From G963676655 sp963678305 (GTDB taxonomy: Bacteria; Verrucomicrobiota; Lentisphaeria; Victivallales; Victivallaceae): a stretch of DNA of 64,000 nucleotides. A program made the position numbers and the translations under genes. The DNA lies in NCBI GenBank assembly GCA_963678305.2, contig CAXXVV010000012.1, positions 1 to 64,000 on the forward strand, read 5' to 3'. Under the pieces are notes generated by a model. That model saw only the letters and a program-made list of their open reading frames with translations, was not told where the DNA came from and ran no database searches. This document shows positions 33,943-43,100 of this stretch, piece after piece. The first letter of the stretch is position 1, and each line of letters begins with the position of its first letter.

Positions 33943-34827
33943 ATGTTTATTGACATTCATGCACATGCGTATCTTTATCCTTGTCCGCCGCAGGATGGCT
34001 ATACGCAGTTTCCGAACCCGGAAGAGGTTATTGCCCGGCAAGACGAGCTTGGTATCGAGTGTGCGATAATTCAGCCATTGATCGGGCCGGAATGTTATCT
34101 GCCGCAATCCAATGAAGAAATTCTGGAAATGTGCAGACGCTATCCCGGGCGTTTTCTGCCGGCGTGCAATATCGATCCGCGCGGGATAAAAAACAGTGTC
34201 GAGACGGATTTTTCGATATGGCTGGACTGGTATAAAGCGCAAGGCTGTATTTTAATTGGGGAATTCATGCCGAATCTTCCGTTTCTCGATCCTCTGGTCC
34301 AAAACTTTTTTAAATACGCTGAACGTTCCGGTCTGCCTTTGACTTTTGACATATCCGACCGGCTTGGCGGGGATTACGGGCTCTTTGACGAACCGGGGCT
34401 GCCGCAGCTTGAAAAATGCCTGCAGAACTTTCCGGATTTAATAATTTTCGGGCATGGTCCCGCTTTTTGGGCGGAAATAGGCCAACTTGAAAACCTTGAG
34501 GATCGCGCGAGATACCCCGAATACCCGATAAAGGAGGAAGGCGTCGTGCCAGGATTATTGCGTCGTTACGAGAATATGTGGGGAGATCTTTCCGCGGGAA
34601 GCGGCTACAACGCTTTGGCGCGTGATCCTGAATACGCGGCAAAATTTCTGACCGAATTCCAGGATAAACTTTGTTTTGGTACTGATATGTGCAAAGCTGA
34701 TGCGGTTGTTCCACTGCCGCGTTTCCTGATCGAACTGAAGGAAAGCGGCAGGATTTCTCAAAACGTGTTTAACAAGATCGCCAGAGAAAACGCGATAAAA
34801 GTTTTCAACCTGCAGTCCTGGAGATAA
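33943..34827 (+). CDS. Amidohydrolase family metal-dependent hydrolase
   Basis: 294 residues. MFIDIHAHAYLYP opens with the H6-x-H8 metal ligands of the amidohydrolase_2 (TIM-barrel) family. LIGEFMPNLPFLDP, FGHGPAFW (metal or substrate His) and FGTDMCKAD (the conserved late Asp) follow in the right order. Family members include decarboxylases and lactonases acting on sugar or aromatic acids. No signal peptide. It is 26 nt after the deacetylase gene and probably shares its transcript; the substrate is not known. Confidence 0.82.
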   Translation: MFIDIHAHAYLYPCPPQDGYTQFPNPEEVIARQDELGIECAIIQPLIGPECYLPQSNEEILEMCRRYPGRFLPACNIDPRGIKNSVETDFSIWLDWYKAQGCILIGEFMPNLPFLDPLVQNFFKYAERSGLPLTFDISDRLGGDYGLFDEPGLPQLEKCLQNFPDLIIFGHGPAFWAEIGQLENLEDRARYPEYPIKEEGVVPGLLRRYENMWGDLSAGSGYNALARDPEYAAKFLTEFQDKLCFGTDMCKADAVVPLPRFLIELKESGRISQNVFNKIARENAIKVFNLQSWR

Positions 34828-34884
34828 CAGCAAAGGGGGTGACGGGGGAATGCCTGGTTTGCTTCCACTTTTGCATTGCCGGAC

Positions 34885-34912
34885 AAAAAAAAGGCGCATC
34901 CGAAGATGCGCC
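34885..34912 (-). terminator. Rho-independent terminator of the thuA-gfo operon
   Basis: On the minus strand an 8-bp GGCGCATC/GATGCGCC stem with a TTCG tetraloop (34893-34912) is followed by eight T (34885-34892). It lies 115 nt beyond the stop of the Gfo/Idh gene and has the strongest terminator form in the window. Confidence 0.85.
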
Positions 34913-35026
34913 GAAAATATCCCACCTGCTTTTACAGTTGCAATGCATAATTACTCATAATAAGCTAATTGCATTATCTGAACCTGAATCACAGGCTGTA
35001 ACTTATAGGACAATAAGCATGACCGT

Positions 35027-36067
35027 TTATGAGATGCGGATCGGAACGCCTTTGGCGGCGCTTTCATAGATCGCATCCAGCAGTTTCATTACGATTACGC
35101 CGTGTTCACCCGGAGCCGGGACGGGAGTGTCGTTGATGACGCTTTCGACAAAGCCGTAGAAGCCATGCTGACAGTCCGGCACTGGCGGGTGCAGCTTCAT
35201 ATCATATTGACAGCCGTCTTTTTCAAAGTAGAATTCGGCTTCGAATTCATAGCCTTCGCCCAGATTGGTCTGGTATAGCCCGGCTTTGGTGCCGAGCAGA
35301 CGGGTTGACATCATTTCACGGTTTTTGATATTACCGGCCCATGATGCTTCCAGTTCCAGCGTGGCGCCGTTCTTGAATTTGATCATGGCACAGGCGAAGT
35401 CTTCAACGTCAAAAGTTTTTCCGGCTTTTTTCGCCAGCCCGGTCGCGATATGATCATAGGTTGAACCCATTACCCATTCCGGTTCCGGATAATCCATCAG
35501 CCACAGCGCCAGGTCAAGACGGTGAACACCGAGGTCGATCAGCGGTCCGCCGCCGGATAACGCTTTGGTCCCGAACCAGCCGCCGAATCCCGGCATGCCG
35601 CGGCGCCGCTGCCAGACGGTACGGCAGAAATAGATATCACCGAGCAAACCGGCTTCAACCTGTTTTTTCATTGCATAGGACTGCGGAGTAAAACGGAAGC
35701 TGAAATTGATCTGCAGTTTTTTGCCGGCCTTTTTCGCGGCTTCCAGCATGTCTTCGGCTTCCTGAGCATTCATCGCCATCGGCTTTTCGCAGATAACGTG
35801 CAGACCGGCTTCCAGCGCGGTGATGGTCAGCGGCTTGTGAAACTTGTTCGGAACCGCGATCGCCACGATGTCCAAACCGGCTTCCTTGATCATTTTTTCA
35901 GGATCATTATAGAGATTTGTGATTTTTTTATCTTCACCAATCTTTTTGAGTTTTTCTTCATCAAGATCGGCAATGGCGACTACTTCCACCATCGGATGTT
36001 CGCGGAATTTGTCAATGTGACCTTTGCCCATTCCGAGCCCGATTACACCTGCTTTGAGTTTTTTCAT
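35027..36067 (-). CDS. Gfo/Idh/MocA family oxidoreductase, ThuA operon
   Basis: 346 residues. AGVIGLGMGKGHIDKF is the Rossmann NAD(P)-binding loop, CEKPMAMNAQEAE near residue 94 is the family signature with its active-site Lys, and GGPLIDLGVHRLDLALWL carries the conserved D-x3-H active-site pair. The family oxidises or reduces sugars and sugar acids. It is second in an operon after a ThuA-domain gene (114 nt gap), a pairing frequent in carbohydrate loci, and ends before a strong terminator. A divergent AraC regulator probably controls both. The substrate is unknown. Confidence 0.88.
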   Translation of the reverse strand: MKKLKAGVIGLGMGKGHIDKFREHPMVEVVAIADLDEEKLKKIGEDKKITNLYNDPEKMIKEAGLDIVAIAVPNKFHKPLTITALEAGLHVICEKPMAMNAQEAEDMLEAAKKAGKKLQINFSFRFTPQSYAMKKQVEAGLLGDIYFCRTVWQRRRGMPGFGGWFGTKALSGGGPLIDLGVHRLDLALWLMDYPEPEWVMGSTYDHIATGLAKKAGKTFDVEDFACAMIKFKNGATLELEASWAGNIKNREMMSTRLLGTKAGLYQTNLGEGYEFEAEFYFEKDGCQYDMKLHPPVPDCQHGFYGFVESVINDTPVPAPGEHGVIVMKLLDAIYESAAKGVPIRIS

Positions 36068-36181
36068 TTTAATTCCATATCTTCAGCCACCAGGCGCACG
36101 AATTTCACGAATGCAGACCGCGGAGCGGTAATAAAAAAATCGTGTTATCAGTGAAACTGGCGGCCGGTTTAAAATTATTTT

Positions 36182-36949
36182 TTATACATTCTGTTTGATG
36201 CCTACCCGGCCGAAATCAACGTTTTTCTCACTGATTTTTTCCAGGGGCTTAGAGTTCGGGGCGGTGTGTTCCATGAAGCCGAGCGGTTTGGCCCAGCGAA
36301 CGGCATTGCCGATGACTTTGATGACTTCTTCGTTGTAGAAGATCGGGTAGGTTTCGTGACCGGGACGGAAATAGAATATCTTGCCGTGTCCACGCTCAAA
36401 AGTAACGCCGCTGCGGAAAACTTCGCCGCCTTCGAACCAGGAGATGAAGATGACTTTGCCGTCCTGCGGGATATCGAAGCGTTCGCCGTACATCTCGGTA
36501 TTCGGCAGTTCGATGTATTCGCCGATGCCCTGGGTGATCGGGTGCAGCGGTTCAATGTTCCAGAGACGTTCTTTTTCCGCTACTTCGCGCCATTTCAGCG
36601 AACAGTTGGTGCCGGTTACCGCCTTGAAAATCTTAGAAAAGTGACCTGAGTGCAGGACGATCAGGCCCATGCCTTCAAGCACGCGTTTGTGTACGCGTTT
36701 GACGATTTCATCTTTAACTTCAGCGTGGGCGCAGTGTCCCCACCACAGCATGACGTCAGTGCTGTCGACTACTTCCTGAGTCAAACCGTGTTCCGGTTCA
36801 TCCAGAGTGGCGGTACGGATTTCCAGATCATCGGCTTTCAAGCCGGCGGCAATAGCGTTATGCATTCCGTTAGGATAAAGTTTTTTTACTGCTTCATGCG
36901 TCTGCTCATGACGCCCTTCATTCCAGATCGTGACACGGATTTTTCCCAT
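36182..36949 (-). CDS. ThuA domain protein
   Basis: 255 residues. The sequence follows ThuA: RVTIWNEGRHEQ at the start, YPNGMHNAIAAGL, DVMLWWGHCAH, MGLIVLHSGHFSK, HPITQGIGEYIELPNTEMYGE and GHGKIFYFRPGHETYPIF. The fold is glutamine-amidotransferase-like. Members take part in trehalose and related disaccharide utilisation, often via 3-keto sugar chemistry with a Gfo/Idh partner, which is encoded next. No signal peptide. A TTGAAA-16-TAAAAT promoter lies upstream (37003-37030), and the adjacent TGTGATA repeats suggest control by the divergent AraC protein. Confidence 0.88.
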   Translation of the reverse strand: MGKIRVTIWNEGRHEQTHEAVKKLYPNGMHNAIAAGLKADDLEIRTATLDEPEHGLTQEVVDSTDVMLWWGHCAHAEVKDEIVKRVHKRVLEGMGLIVLHSGHFSKIFKAVTGTNCSLKWREVAEKERLWNIEPLHPITQGIGEYIELPNTEMYGERFDIPQDGKVIFISWFEGGEVFRSGVTFERGHGKIFYFRPGHETYPIFYNEEVIKVIGNAVRWAKPLGFMEHTAPNSKPLEKISEKNVDFGRVGIKQNV

Positions 36950-37002
36950 TTTTATATTCCTTTTTGCTTTTTAGTGATTGCATAATTGCAACCATGGAAT
37001 AT

Positions 37003-37030
37003 ATTTTACTAGCTGTGTGTGGGTTTTCAA
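37003..37030 (-). promoter_or_regulatory. thuA operon promoter
   Basis: Minus-strand TTGAAA (complement of 37025-37030), 16 nt, TAAAAT (complement of 37003-37008). This gives a leader of about 47 nt to the thuA ATG at 36949. It lies just downstream of the TGTGATA direct repeats. Confidence 0.5.
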
Positions 37031-37050
37031 TAGCTGTTTTTATTGTTTTA

Positions 37051-37080
37051 TGTGATAATATTTTGCAGAATGTGATATTA
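37051..37080. promoter_or_regulatory. TGTGATA direct repeats, probable AraC half-sites
   Basis: TGTGATAATA at 37051-37060 and TGTGATATTA at 37071-37080 start exactly 20 bp apart, two helical turns, as in tandem AraC-type half-sites. They lie 55-85 bp upstream of the inferred thuA transcription start and touch the first base of the AraC gene's ATG, so one site could both activate thuA and repress the regulator. Confidence 0.5.
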
Positions 37081-37943
37081 TGAGATTGTGGGAAGTACAA
37101 CTTGAAGTATACCGTCCGTTCAATACTATGCCGTGTCCGCAGATTATAGTTGAGGAGATGCAGGTCGGGCCGGAATACCATATCGGGCCCAGACCAACTA
37201 ATACCGGCGGACAGTTTTCCCTGACCCTTAGCGGGGAAGGGCGGTTTAAGCGCGGGGAAAAGGAATACGTGCTGACTCCGGGGTGTGGATTTCTGCATAA
37301 TCATTTTGATATTTCGACTTCCTATTGGTATCCGGAAACGAGTCGGCAGCCCTGGGTATTTTTATGGATAGCCTTTGACGGGAAGGCGGTGGAGGAGATG
37401 ATAGCCGATATGGTGGCTCGTTACGGCAGTTTTTATGATCTCGGACCCGATGGCGGTGATGTTACGCAGATTTTGCGGTCATGGCAGCGTTACCGGTCCA
37501 GTGTGCAGGTGCTGTCTCCGCCGGAGGGGGCGGAACTGACAACCAGTATTTTTGCCGAACTGGCCGCCAGCGTCGAGGCCGGGACCGAGGCCGCTCCGGG
37601 CAACCGTCTGGTCCGTAAGGCTCAGCAGATTGTAATGGACAAAGTTGAACTTGGAATCCGGGTCAATGATATTGCGGAGGAACTCCTGGTCAGCCGGGAA
37701 CATCTTTCAAGGATATACCATGAACTGACCGGAGCCAGGTTGTCTGACTATATCCGCAAAGCCAGAATCAATCATGCCCGGGGATTGCTGCGGCAGTCTA
37801 ATCTGTCGGTTCAGGAGGTCGCGTCACGGCTTGGCTACGAAAGTCAGGCCGCGTTCGCCCGGGTCTTCCGCCAGTACTACGACGCTTCACCGACTGAATA
37901 CCGTAACCGGATTGCCAGACCGGTCGAGAAAAAAGTAAATTAA
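37080..37943 (+). CDS. AraC family regulator of the thuA operon
   Basis: 287 residues. Residues about 25-120 are a cupin-like ligand domain (GPRPTNTGGQFSLTLSGEGRF, VLTPGCGFL, PWVFLWIAFDG). The last 100 residues hold two helix-turn-helix units (VNDIAEELLVSREHLSRIYHE and VQEVASRLGYESQAAFARVF) with the ASPTEYR end typical of AraC. Divergent from thuA-gfo, which it probably controls in response to a sugar. The ATG at 37080 has no ribosome site and overlaps the candidate operator; an in-frame ATG at 37158 has GAGGAG but too close, so the start is uncertain. Its stop overlaps the end of a decayed Dabb gene on the other strand. Confidence 0.83.
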   Translation: MRLWEVQLEVYRPFNTMPCPQIIVEEMQVGPEYHIGPRPTNTGGQFSLTLSGEGRFKRGEKEYVLTPGCGFLHNHFDISTSYWYPETSRQPWVFLWIAFDGKAVEEMIADMVARYGSFYDLGPDGGDVTQILRSWQRYRSSVQVLSPPEGAELTTSIFAELAASVEAGTEAAPGNRLVRKAQQIVMDKVELGIRVNDIAEELLVSREHLSRIYHELTGARLSDYIRKARINHARGLLRQSNLSVQEVASRLGYESQAAFARVFRQYYDASPTEYRNRIARPVEKKVN

Positions 37944-38107
37944 TCAGCGTCGCAGATAACCAGTTTGGCTGATTTACTTTTGAAGTTCCAAACGTCGCAT
38001 GCTATCTCTCAGGGGATTTATTGCAGAGATTAATCTTCCGCGAAAAGTTCTTTTCCTTCCTCGCAAAGATCTTTCTTTGCCCGGAAATATACTGAGTTTA
38101 CCAACAT
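37940..38107 (-). pseudogene. Decayed Dabb (stress-responsive barrel) gene
   Basis: Reading from ATG 38105-38107 gives MLVNSVYFRAKKDLCEEGK and then a stop; reading the end gives FKSKSAKLVICDAD and a stop at 37940-37942. The intact Dabb protein at 44119-44418 starts MLVHSVYFWLKEGLSEEDK and ends FKCMFAKLVIYDAD. About 130 nt from the middle are missing and the frame is broken. The leader AAAGGAAAAA before the ATG is also shared. This is the remnant of a paralogue that lost its centre. Confidence 0.75.
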
Positions 38108-38161
38108 GAATTTTTCCTTTTCCAGGATGTTTTATTTTATTTAAAAATTCAAAACAGAGGG

Positions 38162-38209
38162 TTGACATATTTAAAATAGTAATGTATAATCGCTTTGTCT
38201 ATACAAAGC
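38162..38209 (+). promoter_or_regulatory. Consensus sigma70 promoter with palindromic operator
   Basis: TTGACA (38162-38167), 17 nt, TATAAT (38185-38190) is a perfect consensus promoter. Immediately downstream, where transcription should start, is the palindrome GCTTTGT-CTAT-ACAAAGC (38192-38209). It drives the pilin-regulator-hydrolase unit beginning at 38274; the palindrome is the likely site for the GntR-LacI hybrid encoded second in that unit. The remaining leader to 38273 carries only the AAGGAAGG ribosome site. Confidence 0.82.
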
Positions 38210-38273
38210 AAATTTCACTTTATTTTTTTATTGCTGCCGGATTTTAACAATCAAAATAAGGAAGGAACAAAGT

Positions 38274-38996
38274 ATGAAAAAGTCATCTGGTGGAAGTTTT
38301 TTTACATTGATCGAGCTTCTTGTTGTAATTGCTATTATTGCGATTCTTGCCAGTATGTTGCTGCCGGCTTTGAATCAGGCCCGGGATAAGGCGCGTGCGA
38401 TAAGCTGTCTGAATCAGTTAAAGCAGTTGGGATTGAGCACTCACAATTATATTGACGATTACGACGGATTCATATATGCGCATTACAGCACTTTGGGATA
38501 CTGGGATGCGATCTTAATCGCGAAGTATGAAACCTCGCCGACATTCTTTTATTGTCCTTCCCAACCGACTGGTTTGTCACTGGCCCAATGGAAAGCTATG
38601 AAAACGCAGGCTGAAACCAACCCGCTCTACAGCGGTTTTGGTTATTCGAGTTACGGCTATAATTCCAGAATGAACAATTTTAAACTGGTGAGGGCGGTTC
38701 AACCGACCGCGTCCCTGGTTCTGGCCGATGGCTACTGCGCATATAACGGTTTGCATAATCGCGGCTATTATGCGATGCACCGCGGTTATCCGAGCTCCAG
38801 TTATATTGCCGGGCTTGCGGCTCGTCATACCGGTTCGGTAAATGTATTGTGGCTGGACGGGCATGTTACCGGGGTTAAAACCCAGGTGGGCGATTTGCCG
38901 GTGCCATATGTCAGCACTCGCAATCCGTATTTGCAGGCGCCGTTTGCCAACTGGAGCGGGTCCGGGGTATATACCTGGGACCCTTGGCAGCACTGA
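38274..38996 (+). CDS. Prepilin-type H-X9-DG protein (unit 1)
   Basis: 240 residues. A short basic leader ends before FFTLIELLVVIAIIAIL, the type II/IV prepilin processing and methylation site with Glu at +5 followed by a hydrophobic helix. The rest is a variable globular domain that ends with RHTGSVNVLWLDGH, the H-X9-DG motif of a pseudopilin-like family expanded in Lentisphaerota and Planctomycetes. Function is not established; a role in type II secretion or surface display is plausible. AAGGAAGG precedes the ATG. It is first in a unit with a GntR-LacI regulator (16 nt later) and a giant secreted protein. Confidence 0.9.
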   Translation: MKKSSGGSFFTLIELLVVIAIIAILASMLLPALNQARDKARAISCLNQLKQLGLSTHNYIDDYDGFIYAHYSTLGYWDAILIAKYETSPTFFYCPSQPTGLSLAQWKAMKTQAETNPLYSGFGYSSYGYNSRMNNFKLVRAVQPTASLVLADGYCAYNGLHNRGYYAMHRGYPSSSYIAGLAARHTGSVNVLWLDGHVTGVKTQVGDLPVPYVSTRNPYLQAPFANWSGSGVYTWDPWQH

Positions 38997-39012
38997 ACCG
39001 AATGGATAATCA

Positions 39013-40125
39013 ATGAAAGACTTAATAACCGCCGAAATCAACAAATCTGGTAATATCGCGGAACAAATCACTGCCGTTTTGTTCGAACATATATCCGAAT
39101 TACCGCCAAACGCACGAATCCCGAACGAAGTGGAATTGAGCCGTCATTTCGGGGTCTGCCGGATGACGGTCAATAAAGCGATAACCTCACTGGTCGATGA
39201 CGGCTTGCTCTACCGTGTCAGAAGTAAAGGCACATTTGTCAAAGAACGCGGTTTTCTGCCCCGGTCAATAAAAGTTCTGTTTCCAGGGCCGAACAGTCTT
39301 GCTCCGAATAACCGGAACACCTTTTTCTTCAGGGATATTTTTTCCGGTTTAAATGAGCGGGCCCATGAATTAAGCATTCGCCTGGAGGCGATCATCTGCA
39401 CTCATGATCACCGGAAAGAAAGTTTGAAGCCGGAATTGTTTGAGACATTGATGCCTGACAGCGCGCTTTTGGTGCCGGGGATATGGTGGGGGCCGGTATT
39501 GAAGACGATTGCGGAAAAGACTTCCAATGTGGTTATAATGCATAATCAGGCTGATATGTCACCGCATCATGATACGATAAAAAATTGGTATCAGTATGTT
39601 CTGGATTATCAAGGAGCGGCCGATTTTGCGACGGAATACTTTATCAGGCGCGGAAGGGACCGGATATTTACATTTTGTGACACCAGCGAAGTGAATTTCC
39701 CGGGGCCGCGCTGGCAAGGATATTGCGACGCGCTAACCAGAAATAATATTGCCATCGATTCGGAGCTGTTTCTTGAATTACCGATGAATTATGAACATGA
39801 ACTGGATATGCCTGTGGTCACCGCGGCAATACGCCGGGCGTTGCTGACTAAGAAAGCCAACGCGGTCCTGTCCCCGAACAGCTGGTTCATCAAGCCGGTA
39901 ATCCGGGTCGCACATGAACTTGGTCTCAGGATTCCGGAGGATGTTTCCATTATTTCAATCGGGGCGACACCGGAATCATTGGAGGCTCCGGTTACGGTTT
40001 CGGTTATGGCGGTTGACGGTACTCAGGTGGGACGTGACATGACTGATATCTTTGCTCGAGGGAAAATCGTTCCTGGATGCACTTCCAAGCAATTCCATTT
40101 AATCGAACGCAGTTCAACTTGCTGA
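39013..40125 (+). CDS. GntR-type regulator with LacI-like sensor domain (unit 1)
   Basis: 370 residues. Residues about 15-80 are a GntR winged helix (PNARIPNEVELSRHFGVCRMTVNKAITSLVDDGLLYRV, then GTFV). The remainder is a periplasmic-binding-protein-like sensor as in LacI/GalR (DFATEYFIRRGRDRIFTFCD, VLSPNSWFIKPVIRVAHELGLRIPEDVSIISIG). The layout is that of AraR, an arabinose repressor. It sits between the pilin gene and the hydrolase gene; the palindrome at the unit's promoter is a likely target. The ligand is presumably a sugar released by the co-encoded enzyme. Confidence 0.88.
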   Translation: MKDLITAEINKSGNIAEQITAVLFEHISELPPNARIPNEVELSRHFGVCRMTVNKAITSLVDDGLLYRVRSKGTFVKERGFLPRSIKVLFPGPNSLAPNNRNTFFFRDIFSGLNERAHELSIRLEAIICTHDHRKESLKPELFETLMPDSALLVPGIWWGPVLKTIAEKTSNVVIMHNQADMSPHHDTIKNWYQYVLDYQGAADFATEYFIRRGRDRIFTFCDTSEVNFPGPRWQGYCDALTRNNIAIDSELFLELPMNYEHELDMPVVTAAIRRALLTKKANAVLSPNSWFIKPVIRVAHELGLRIPEDVSIISIGATPESLEAPVTVSVMAVDGTQVGRDMTDIFARGKIVPGCTSKQFHLIERSSTC

Positions 40126-40166
40126 TTAATTTCCAAACATTAAACATATATCACAGGAGAAATAAT

Positions 40167-43100
40167 ATGTTGAAAAGTATTGTTTTATTCGCTATCGCGG
40201 TCTGTTCAGCGGGAACAATTCAGGCTGCAGACAAAAGTCTCTCTCTGGATGTTAAATTTGATTCCCCGAAAACGATTGACGCCGGAGGATACAAGGTTAA
40301 ATTGACCGGCCCGTTCGTTAAGACCGAAGATGGCGGCACGGGATTGGCTTACGGGACTAAAGAATTGCCGCGCATTCCAGCGGATACGATTATGGGGAAA
40401 AACGGGACGATTATCTTTACATTTATGGTTAAACCGCGTAAAAAAGAAAACTTACTGAAAAACCGCATGTTGCTGGCGGTTCGCGGCAAAGGCCGGGAGC
40501 GTATATTCTTCTATCAAACCGGTGGCCGCGAATACGTATTGTTCACTTTGAAAAAATATATAAGCAGACACGCCGTCAGATCCCTGCAGCCGGTTAAATT
40601 CAACCGCTGGTATCAAGCCGCCTGTACGTGGGACGGTTCGACGGTCAAATTTTATCTTGACGGCAAACTCCAGGCGGAATTCAAACAACCTTATATTCCG
40701 GAATACCCGAAACGTTCGTCTTTCATCCACTTCGGGCCTTACATCGATCGCTGTACAAATCCGAAACCATGGGGAGAAGATAGTTGCATCGTGCGGGATC
40801 TGAAGGTCTATAAACGCGCATTGTCCATGAAGGAGATAATGCTGGCGGCCGGGTTGAAACCGGTGGACAAAACCATGACATACAAATCATTCCTGAATAT
40901 TCCTCAGATAAAGACCGGCCCGGCAGCTGACGGGACGCTCAAGGACCTGGCCTGGCTGCGGGCTGCTTCATTTATCTGCCTGATCGACGGGAGTAAACCG
41001 GATGAGTCTTTGTCGTACAAGGGAAACAATCCGAAATTCTGCCATGACGGTAAAAATCTTTATATTTCTTTTGAATCGGTTTTTCCCGGAAATTACAAGA
41101 TCATCATGGGCGATACGCGAAAAGGCAAGGACTCTCAGGTCTGGGCCAACGAGTCTTTTGAGTTGTATTTTCTGGTCGGGAAAAATTTCTATCGTTTTGC
41201 CGGCAATGTGGCCGGAGGCAACTGCGAGATGCTGAATTTAAATAAAGATTTTAACGGCAAATGGACCTATAAAAGATCGTTGGCGGTGAGGATTGACGAT
41301 TCGCGTTTGTGGCAGGGCGAGATTGTGATACCTTTCGCCACGATCGGGGTCAAAACCGGCGATGAATTTAAAATCAACTTCTGCCGGACCTGGCGCGGCC
41401 TGCAACGGGTTGGGGTCACGTCGTTGGCCGGGACTTCGACATACGGTGATCAGGCGGCTTTTGCCACTGTGAAACTCAGCGGCATGGACGAGTCATTCCG
41501 GCAAATAGCGGTCAACAACCCGAATTTCGGCAATCTGTCTCAGCAAGTTCAGGTTACCGCCGCGAAAAATACCCGGGTTGATTACCGGGTCAGCCTGATG
41601 TCTTCGGGCGGTTTTCTGCCGGAACTTGAGATGTGGAACCGGTTGCTGGCGATAAAGGCCGGAACAATACAGCCGTGGTCGGGTTCCCGGACCATTGAAA
41701 CAACCAGTTATGATCGTATTTTGTTCAAAGCAGTGGACCGCGATTCAAAACGGATTCTCATGCAGCAGGTGGTCCCGTTCAAGATACTGGAAAATTTTCT
41801 AGATGTGATCCCGGCGTTTTCCAGTGCAAAAGTGTATATGAAACCGCGTTACGGCATGATCAGGAATAAAGCCGGTGGAAATCCGGTGGAACTGGCGCTG
41901 AAAGCCCCCTCCGGTAAAGTAATCTACAAAACGACAATCGGCTCGGATAGTGAATTTGCCGTGCCGTTTGCCCGAAAAAATCCGGTAGGAACTTTCATTG
42001 CGGAAATCTTTGCGACAATCAAGGGACGGAAGCAAATCTTCGCCTCAAAATCTTTTGCCTATCACGGTATCGGCCCCTGGGAGAAAGAAGCGCCGGACGG
42101 ACGAGTCCTGGCACCGTTCACTCCTTTGACTTTAAAACAAAAGAAAGGCGCTTTTGATATCGGCATGTGGGGCCGGGTCTATGATTACACAGGCTCTCCG
42201 CTGCCGTCAAAGATCATGGCTTTGAATAAGCCGGTTGCCGCCGCGGTGAACCTTTATGTGAATGGGACTGCGGTCAAATGTCCGGTCAAAGTAACGGCTT
42301 CGTCACCGTCCCGAATTGAAATGACAGGGGAAAACAGCGCAAAACAATATGATATAGCGCAAAATGCCTGGGTTGAATATGATGGCTTTTTGTGGAATGA
42401 TATTAAGATAAAGGCGAAAGAAAATCTCGACAACTTGAAATTGGTAGTCGAGATCCCGCCGCAAATGGCGAAATTCTATCATATTACGTCAGCGGGATTT
42501 GGCGCCGGCGGCCGTAAAACCGGAGTCCTCGATAAAACATTGGAGGTGCCGTTTTACCCGTTTGTCTGGCTTGGGGGCTATGAACAGGGCCTTTCCTGGT
42601 TTGCTGAATCAAATTCCGACTGGAAAACTAAACAGAAATATCCGATAAAGCTGATCAAGCAGGGTAATCGGGCCGCGCTTGAAATCACATTTGCCGACAA
42701 GCTGCGTAAAGGACAGAAGATTGACTTGCAGTTCGGGCTGCTTGCCACTCCGGTCAAACCGCTGCCCCCGGGCTATCCTATGAATGTTTTCGGAGACGGA
42801 TTTTCCACTCATCTGAATACTCGTTCCGGCCGTTCACCGGTAAATGCCGTCAGAATATCCACGGTCAAGTCGGGGCCGACATTCAATGACTTCCCCCCTT
42901 TCAGTATGAAAGACCTGGCGGCCAATGTCGCAATGGGTAAAAAAAATAATGCGGTGACCGTGCCGTACCAGGTCGCGATTTATATGGCTGATAAATATCC
43001 GGTCGTCAAAGATAATCTGCTGGAATGGCAGGCCGTGCCCGAAGCGCATCTGTCCTATGAATACAATGGCAAGCCGATGCGGTGGTTCAATGTCTGTCCG

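Noticed and set aside
37974..38168. 64-codon minus-strand open frame before the first pilin unit
   Set aside because: The Dabb-like similarity is in other frames of the same segment; the open frame overlaps the promoter and looks like chance within a pseudogene.
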